Below, in pieces: positions 56,416-64,000 of a stretch of DNA of 64,000 bases. The notes below the pieces were generated by a model. The model was not told the DNA's origin. It searched no databases and was given only the letters and a program-made list of their open reading frames with translations. Both the position numbers and the translations under genes were made by a program. Numbering within the stretch: position 1 is the stretch's first letter; each line of letters starts with the position of its first letter. This DNA is from Ceratodon purpureus (taxonomy: Eukaryota; Streptophyta; Bryopsida; Pseudoditrichales; Ditrichaceae): contig CM026428.1 in the NCBI GenBank assembly GCA_014871385.1, positions 3,555,621 through 3,619,620 of the forward strand, written 5' to 3'.

Positions 56416-57352
56416 TTAACCCCTAAGTGCCCAGGAAAGCCAAAATGGCTTTTTGCTGTTTCGGTCAGTCTAAATAAAGGGGTTAAAATTGATATTTTTG
56501 CCTAAGATTTTTATTAGATGCTCCTTGTACTGCAAAGTGTATGTGGTAAAATTTACAAATCCAAATTCCAATTTGAAGACCTTCATCTAGAAATTTTAGG
56601 TTTCAAGTCCAAAACGGGCAGCTTAAAATTAGGCTTTTTTTAAAATAAAATTCTTAAAATATGTTCATAACCAAACAACCACTCAAATTCCAAAGAGACC
56701 CAAGTCAAAAAATATACCAATTTTACAAGGGCAGCCTCTAAAAATTACAAGGACAAGCTTCAATATTTTCAGTAATTTTTGAATTACTTTTTTCAAAATT
56801 CGTCAAAATTTGAGATTTTGGAATTTTTCAAAAATAATTTCGCTCAAAAATCAAAAACTTATATAGGCACATAACCACCGTTTAGATTTTTCTAAAACCA
56901 AATATACATGACGTCATGCATGTTTTACTATATCAACGTTTTCAGACCTGCTTCTAGAAAACAATTTTTATGAGAGCCAAAAATTGGAATGAGTCTCTCA
57001 AATTTTCCATGGAGGTACTCAATTTGATTACCTAGATGGAAAAAAATATGGGCAAAATGTTTCGGCTAACAATCTTCAACTCCCCCTTTGCACCATTCTG
57101 ACTATGTCATTCAGCCAATGCCCAAAAAATGTTTTGCTGCAACTTTGAATATTATAATCTCTAAGATGGTAAACATCCAACGGCTGAAAAAATTATCGGT
57201 ACTTCTAAAGAAGGTTCAGTACAAGATCTTACGGCTCGATGTCTAAAAAAAGAATATGTTTTTGGTTCAAATTGTCGTTTCTACAAGGTGGTCAAAAATC
57301 ACTGTTTTGGAGGTTTTGAGACCCAAAACATGCTTGGGCACTTAGGGGTTAA
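56416..57352. mobile_element. piggyBac-like non-autonomous element bounded by TTAA, second copy
   Basis: TTAA (56416-56419, 57349-57352) encloses 929 bp with ends CCCCTAAGTGCCCA on both sides (inverted). It is a diverged relative of 51717-52574. It contains ATGACGTCAT at ~56910 and no long ORF. Confidence 0.6.
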
Positions 57353-57594
57353 AGTAAGATGAAGTCCTGGAAACTGATCTAATTTGACGATGGAATTAGC
57401 GCTTAATTTTACGTGGTTTTATTAAGCTTTCGACATCTCCTACAAGCAACACAAATATATTAAAACGGCCACTCCACGTTATTATCGCCGCCTCATACAG
57501 TGGTGTTTGAGAGATATTCGGAAGCCATGGTGGCTTTATTTGGACTTGCACTTGGAAAATCATGAAGACATATCAGAAATGGAAGTTTTGTGTA

Positions 57595-57881
57595 CAGGGT
57601 TGTCATAACGAACAGACATGGGCCAAATTCGGCGGACCGGACGGCACTTCGGACGGACAGACCAGTCGGTCCCCAACATTTATCGGACATAGCGGTCTAC
57701 TAGAAAAAAATTAATAGGTATATATCTTCAATATGTGCACAATAATCTTCAATATATACAAGATTGGGACGGTCAACCTTAAGTCTTGGTCGAACGGACC
57801 TCCCTTGACCCCTAACGGTCGGACAAGCGAACCGAAGGTCCGGACGGCACTTCGGTCCGGGAGGTCCTATAAACAACCCTG
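57595..57881. mobile_element. 287-bp hAT MITE with perfect 8-bp duplication
   Basis: Inverted ends CAGGGTTGTC.. and CAGGGTTGTT.. are flanked by identical 8-bp TTTGTGTA (57587-57594 and 57882-57889). Interior is GC-rich with repeated CGGACGG strings and no ORF. The intact duplication suggests a recent insertion. Confidence 0.92.
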
Positions 57882-58348
57882 TTTGTGTAATGAATATGAA
57901 GTATAGGATAAAATAAAATACTGGCGCAAGTGATTACAACATTACATAGCCAAAAGGATAATGATGAGTCCAAAACAAAATTGAAAAATAAGAAAAAATT
58001 AAGAGGCAGTAAACTAGTAAAAAATATGCCAATAAAAAGTATATTAATAAATCAATAAAAATAACTCTCTGATATGTTTATATGCAATCCAAAAAGATTT
58101 ATTCACAAATCTTGAATACACAATTACATAAGTTTGTTGCGATATTTGATTTATTGGGTTTTATGTTCTAGATCATATATTATACGATATATATTAATAT
58201 ATACCAAAATCTCAGTCCAAGACAACAACAGCATTTCGGGTCACTCTCCCAAGCTTAAGAGTCCAGTGAGTACATTTTAACATTGAGAAGATTCAAACTA
58301 TAAGATCTAATGCTGCAAATCAGAGAACCATACACATAAGGATCATGT

Positions 58349-61300
58349 CAGGGTTGTCAAGACGTCCGAGGACATTTGGGACGTCCGGACGTGCACGGAC
58401 TTCCGCCAGCGCTCCAAGACATTCTGTGACTTTGAAAAAAAAAAAAAAAAAACAGGTTTCACCTCGGGGTGAAACGAGATTCTGGAGGGATAAACATTTT
58501 TCGACCGTCCGATCGGCCGATTCTGCGACGGGGCCGCATCACGGCCTTCGGATCACAAAGACGACCGCGAGGACGGCCACAAGGTCGTTGCCGACCACGG
58601 CCACTCCGCTCCGACGGCCACGATACGGCCGCTTCGGGCGATCGTGGGCCGTCGGATCGGAGCGGTCGCCGACGGCCGTTCGTCCCCTAGCCGTCCGCAA
58701 GGCTGAACGCGGGGTCGGACAGTCCGCGGCCCCTCCGATCCCACCGCCACATTCGGGCCGCGGCCGCCGCATTGTGGCCGCTCGATTCCAGCAGCCGTTG
58801 AGGGCCGTTGGATTGAAGGGCCGTTGGATTGGGCGGCCGTCGGCGGCGACGGCCACCATTTCAAAAAAAACCCTCGAAACTTAAAATGTTCATAATTTCT
58901 TTAAAAATTATCCGAATCGGGCTTATGAGGTGTTTTCTTGCATCTATTTTTCCTGTAGATGCCAAAAAAACATCTCACAAGTCCATTTTGGACACGTTTT
59001 GAGGAAGTTACAGCAATCTGAATATTTCGGAGCGCCTCAAAACTTAAAATGTTCATAACTTCTTCAAAACCTGTTTGAATTGGGCTTATGAGGTGTTCTT
59101 TGGCATCTACGTTTCTTTTAGATGCCAAAAAACATCTCATAAGTCCAAGTTGGACAAGTTGTGAAGAAGTTACGACAATCTGAAGATTTCAGGGAGTTTA
59201 GAGGTCGGCCGTCGGGGAGGACGGGGGGTCGTCGGCGCGGACCGGGGGGGGGGGAGGGGGGGGGGGGGCCGTCGGCACGGACGGAGGGGGGGGGGGGGGG
59301 CTTGCAAGGCCTTCCTTCTTCTCTTGGGTTTTCTCTAGAGCCCGCCTCCCTTCTCCTCCTCCCCTCCTCCAACCTTGACAAAAATAATTCCATTTCTACA
59401 CACTCTAAAAACAAAATCATTACCGAACTGGAAATTTCAGACATATCCCTGAAATCATTCCAAATGTCCTAAAGATCTTGTAATCGTGAGTGTGGGGTCC
59501 GCCTTGATGTTGGGGTATACTTTAGAAGGAGATATTTATGTCCTTCAATTGTTGGTGCTCTACTATGGGTTGCAAATATAATCTCAATGTCTAGAAGGGA
59601 GAATACATTTGTTTCGGGAATGAAATCATGGCCCATGGACCTATAGAAGTGGGAGGTATACAATGGGGGGTTACAACTTAAAAGGTAATGAGAAGCTAAT
59701 AAAAAATAATATACTTTCATTTGAAGACATTATTTTGTTAGGCAATAAAAATTAAAGGAGAAGTCGACATGGATTTCACTTACATTAATATGACAAGTTT
59801 GTATGTTTTCTGCTTTAGTTTTATATTGCAAGACAAATCTTTTTTTTCATGGAAATGTTTTTTTCCTAATTACTTGATTTTTTGGGTATTCAAAATTACG
59901 TCCATTGTAGTTTGTTTATCTCGGGGTTACTTCTTATGTTTTCAAATACCATTATATTCTACGTAATTTCAATTAACTATTTTCTAATTATTGTCTTGTG
60001 CTTTATCTCATCCTCTAATCTTTAAATTTTTTATCCTTTCTAAGATAGATATTTTTATTTAGTTTCTTCCTTTGCCATAATGTTATTACCGTGACATGGT
60101 TTTCTATTCACTTCATACTCCTCATTTCTTCTTGTATCTCATTTCCACTCTTGCAATTATTATTATTATTTTTATTTGATCTTCTATTCTGATTATCTTC
60201 TTGATTTATTATTACCTCTCATGTACTTTTTTTATTTTATATTTTTTCCCTTGATATCTATCTTCTCTATTTTTTCCCTTGATATCTATCTTCTCTATCT
60301 TCTCCTTCAAACCTTTTCCCATTGTAGTTTGTTTATCTCGCGGTTATTTGGTATGTTTTCATTTATCGTCGTATAATTTGTATTTTTATTTCAATTGTCT
60401 GTTTCTTTATTATTGTCTTGTACATAATATAATCCCCTAATATTTTCTTCCTTTCTTCTAATAGTTAAAAATAAAAAGATAGAATGGGAGACAAATTAGA
60501 GGAATATTAAATAAATAAATAAATAAATGATGGGAGAAGAATAGAAGGATATGAAAATGAGAAGATAGAATGGAAGAATAATGTCAAAATAAAAAACTAA
60601 AGAGCAGATAGAATGGAAAAATAGTGTAATAATAAAAAAAATTAAGAGGATAGAATGGAAAAATAGTGTAATAATAAAAAATAAGAAGATAGAATGGAAG
60701 GCAAATGGAAAAAATATAAAAATAAAAGATAGAATCGGTGAGTAATGGAAGAATACATAATAAATAAATACTTAAATAAATAAATAAACAAATATAAATT
60801 ATCCATTACTTCTTTGTATTTTTTATAGAATCATTCTGTAGTGATACTCTATTCTTTATATTAGCTGGGATCCAAAACAATAGAATTCTAAGAATGGAAT
60901 ATTAATATGAATGCCAATGATTTTATAGAAATGAATTGTTTAATCATAATTCTGATATTATTTTTGGCTATGAAGTATGTGATTGTATTTCCACATTTAG
61001 ATTCCACATGTTATGTCCTCCATCCACAAAAATAATGATTTCGAATCACCTTTAAGTTGGAAAAGAATTCAGAAATCTCAGAATAAAAAATCGACCTGAT
61101 TTGTTAAACTCTAAGCTATAGAGACTCAATATTTGTCTAAAGGGAATGGAAGGCAAACAATGTGGCATTCACTAGCCCAAGTACTCAAATGTGATACTAG
61201 CATATCCTCATTCCAAAAGAAAGAAACATTTCTCTTATGTCAACTCCCGAACCTTCAAAATTCACCCACCTTTCTAAATTAAACCTCCACCCTTGTCAGA

Positions 61301-63019
61301 TGGCTTGGTTTTTAATTAATTAATTAACACCATCTTCGACTTCTAATTCAAATTTACAATCCTCAATTCTAATTAATGTGTCCTCCAACCTCCTTCACAC
61401 AATTTCAACCTCTATCTAATTTGATTAGAATTCTAATTTCTAAGTGTTGCCTCCAGGGTTTTCTATTGTGTTGTGACGTGGGCCTATTGCGTCATAATGT
61501 CGGGACGTCACAACGGTTTAGAGTCACGACATAATGACCGATCCTGTCTTTACCGTGTCGGATCTGCCCCATTTTGAGCCATCGTCCGACCCCTTGTTCC
61601 TTGTTTTCCTACGTTGACCCCTATTGTGACGTCACAATAGTCTCGTCACGACCCGTTTCGACGTCCCGACCGGATAGTCACGACCAGACCGCATAGAAAG
61701 TCCTGGTTGCCTCCTCTACAACTTACCTTCCAAATCCTCCCATTTAAATTCATTTTTAAATTTCAAGTTTATCCCTTATTTAATTCCAATGTTCCATTCC
61801 TGATTTATACTCTCTATATACCACCCTGTGCTCCATCCCCCATCCAAATTTCATTCCTTTGATTCTCTCCTATAACTAAATTTTCCACTACCATTTTTTA
61901 ACGTCAACAAAAAACCTTCAACCTCGAACTATTAAGTAACTTTAGCCAACAAATGCATGTGTTAGAAACTTCCTCATTTGGACTACATATGGAGGACTAC
62001 ATGTCTAGAAATGGAAGTTCTAGGACTACTTCAATGCTTTTGCCAAGGAAGGAGGGTGTGAGGAAGGGAAGAGAGTTAGGGAGGAAAGGAAGTTAGTGAG
62101 AGAAGGGAGAGGGGAGGGTAAAAGTAGAAGCACCGGCCGTCTCCCTCGGAAAGCCGACGACCAATGGCCTTAGTTTTACAAAAACATAATCGAAATTTCA
62201 TCCTCCCGTATCATCTTCAAAACTTGTCCAAATTGCACTTGTAAGATGTTTTCTGGCATCTACACAAAATGTAGATGCCAAAAAACACATCATAAGCCCC
62301 ATTCAGACATGTTTTGAAGAAGTTATGGACAAATTAAGTTTTGGGGCGCTTCGAAATCTTCATATTACGGTAACTTCCTCCAAACGTGTCCAAATTGGAC
62401 TTGTGAGATGTTTTTTTGGCATCTACAAGAAATGTAGATGCTAGAAAACACCTTATAAGCCCAATTTGGACAAGGTTTGAAGAAGTTAGGAACATCTTAA
62501 GTTTCAGGGGGTTGTTTTTTGGAAATGTAGGCCGTCGCCGCCGATGGCCTCGGCCGACGGCGACCGTCTGTGCGGACGGCGGCCTAATCCAACGGCCCTT
62601 GACGGCCGCCGGAATCGAGCGGCCATGATGCGGCCGCCGCGGCCCGATCGTGGCCGAGGGATCGGAGCGGCCGAGGGCGGGCCGATCGCGCGGTCGGCCT
62701 CCTCGGACGGTTGGGGAATCGGACGGACGTCGGCGGCCACTCCGATCCGACGGCCCACGATCGCCCGAAGCGGCTGCATCGTGGCCGTTGGATCGGAGTG
62801 GCCGCGGTCGGCGGCGATCTTGCGGCCGTCCATGCGGTCGTCCTCGCGATCTGACGGCCGAGATGCGGCCGCATCTCGGAATCGGCTGATCGAACGATCG
62901 AAAAATTCTAACCCCCCCTGGACTGTGGGAATTCTTACCGCGACATAATTCTGGAGCGTTGGGGACGCCACGTCTGGACGTCCGTGTCGGACGTCCGGAC
63001 GTCTAATTTGAAAACCTTG
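58349..63019. mobile_element. 4.67-kb hAT-like foldback element
   Basis: Left end CAGGGTTGTCAAGACG and right end, read inward, CAAGGTTTTCAA are flanked by GATCATGT (58341-58348) and GATCATGC (63020-63027), 7 of 8 identical. Arms of roughly 1 kb (58349-~59390 and ~62095-63019) are diverged inverted copies with CGG-rich blocks and paired GGCATCTAC..GTAGATGCC hairpins. The centre is AT-rich, contains a direct duplication (59897-60000 versus 60319-60424), and holds a nested element. The open frames in the GC-rich arms overlap in every frame and are not genes. Confidence 0.65.
61454..61705. mobile_element. 252-bp hAT-like element with CRE palindrome, nested
   Basis: Ends CAGGGTTTTCTAT and, read inward, CAGGACTTTCTAT are flanked by the 8-bp repeat GTTGCCTC (61446-61453 and 61706-61713). 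It contains the 20-bp perfect palindrome CTATTGTGACGTCACAATAG near 61622. It matches the two ends of the 1.59-kb element at 47708-49298 in inverted orientation, so it looks like a deletion derivative. Confidence 0.85.
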
Positions 63020-63027
63020 GATCATGC

Positions 63028-63955
63028 GTTAAGAAGGTAAAGAATTGTTCAAGCCTTCTTCAAGTGTACTTACAGGAACTTGATGCCGTAACAAGGATGT
63101 GGAATTATCTCATCACCGTGAATACTGTAGAACTCTAGTCGAGTCTCCCTCCAATCTCTTTGGGATGTATAGTGACCTACAAGCCCTCGATACATCCGTA
63201 AATGAAAGATATCCATTGGTTAAAGGAACCAGCATACAATTTCACATTTAATGCTCTCACAAAACCGTTGCAATGTCTTCATTCGCTGCTTGGCACACAT
63301 CGCACCAACCAGTCTAAAGTTTCGAACACGATGTCAAGACGGATAAAGGATTTCAGTAGGAGCGAGTTCATTCTCCATCATGTACTGTCTACAGGATTGA
63401 TCTACAAGAACTGACGTGTGCTTTGGCCATACGTTCTGCTTGGACCATTTTATAGTTGAAGCATGCAAAAATTGAGTGAACCCGGAGGTGACAATGCCAA
63501 GCGAGCAAGTTCGGGAGTCCTACTTTATGGAGGCTATACCGAATCTGCGTCAAGTTGTACTTCATGGAACCCTACATCATCCAATTATATCACAATCTGA
63601 GCATTGCTGTAAATGGATCTATGTCTATGTATCGAGATAACGATTCGGCCAGCGATGGCGATCATTGCCCAATTCACCAAATATCTTACAGTCCGTCATG
63701 TTGAGAATGCGGAAAGGTTATTACAAACTAAATCTCCTACATATCTTGTCCGTCACGGTAATGGGACAATCTGGCATCAGGTCGTGACTAGTGTCACATG
63801 TCGTGACCATCAATTGTCATGACGTCATGCCATTATAATGAAAATGGCCTCCTCACCACATAAAATACCAGCCTCTTTAAAACTCATGTATACACCATGA
63901 GTATAGAAGAACAAATGTCCTTATAGTCTCACGGTTCTGAATCAAACATATAGAC

Positions 63956-63994
<39 letters not shown>

Positions 63995-64000
63995 CTCTCT
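63028..64000. other. Intergenic; hAT-end-like piece and (CT)n at the edge
   Basis: No supported gene. Bases ~63790-63875 (CATGACGTCATGCC.. AAAATGGCCTCC.. ATACCAG) resemble the right end of the element at 47708-49298. A (CT)n microsatellite fills ~63957-64000 and runs out of the window. Confidence 0.5.

Noticed and set aside
58345..58884. Arg/Pro-rich ORFs in the GC-rich foldback arms (also 62504-63025)
   Set aside because: Several overlapping frames are open on both strands because of GGCCG-rich repeats; they lie inside a transposon arm.

Overview
The window is nuclear DNA from a land plant. The main clues are two BEL1-like (BELL/TALE) homeobox genes with intact SKY, BELL and homeodomain blocks, small spliced introns with GT..AG ends, a full-length Copia LTR retrotransposon, a MULE transposase-like gene with a SWIM finger, and many small non-autonomous DNA transposons. 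I favour a seedless plant, most likely a moss or other bryophyte, but this rests on general impression; no organellar or rRNA marker is present. No tRNA, rRNA, CRISPR or bacterial operon was seen.

Region 1 (1-16,523). A two-exon MULE/SWIM transposase-like gene (458-4139, minus) faces a small basic-protein ORF (4745-5221, plus). Downstream lies a multi-exon gene of about 13 exons (5427-12822, plus) that I assembled from splice sites and reading phase. It encodes an acidic N-terminus, five RNA polymerase II CTD-like heptads, a ParB-like GNHR motif, and a beta-class (N4/N6) DNA-methyltransferase-like fold whose catalytic tetrapeptide is degenerate. Its first intron carries a 25-bp minisatellite and a 6 x 211-bp satellite with a hairpin in each unit. 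An unrecognised minus-strand ORF (13343-13942) and a decayed MULE/SWIM relative (14597-16523) follow. This cluster is the best candidate for an undescribed system: transposase-like and methyltransferase-like genes side by side.

Region 2 (16,524-22,490) is gene-poor: a C/A-rich tract, a Stowaway-type MITE, a 0.72-kb G-rich-ended MITE and short tandem duplications.

Region 3 (22,491-44,940) is a large palindrome. Two arms of about 7.05 kb (22727-35395 and 37358-44721) flank a 1.96-kb spacer. Each arm carries a whole BELL gene with promoter, converging on the centre. The right copy (41820 to 37686) is intact, with a predicted 965 aa. The left copy (25327 to 34715) carries a 5,608-bp Copia element in intron 1, with apparently identical 366-bp LTRs and target duplication GATGC, and a 10-bp deletion in exon 5 that replaces the last 156 residues by a 34-residue tail. 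The right arm has its own private 321-bp MITE. These private changes show that the palindrome is not simply a mirrored assembly artefact.

Region 4 (44,941-64,000) has no gene I can support. It is a mosaic of transposon relics: hAT-like elements with 8-bp target duplications (57595-57881; 61454-61705; 47708-49298; a 4.67-kb foldback at 58349-63019), two elements bounded by TTAA that look piggyBac-like (51717-52574; 56416-57352), PIF/Harbinger-like 740-bp MITEs with 3-bp duplications, and a 5'-truncated LINE-like insert with a 15-bp target duplication (55843-56185). Several hAT-like ends carry perfect TGACGTCA palindromes.
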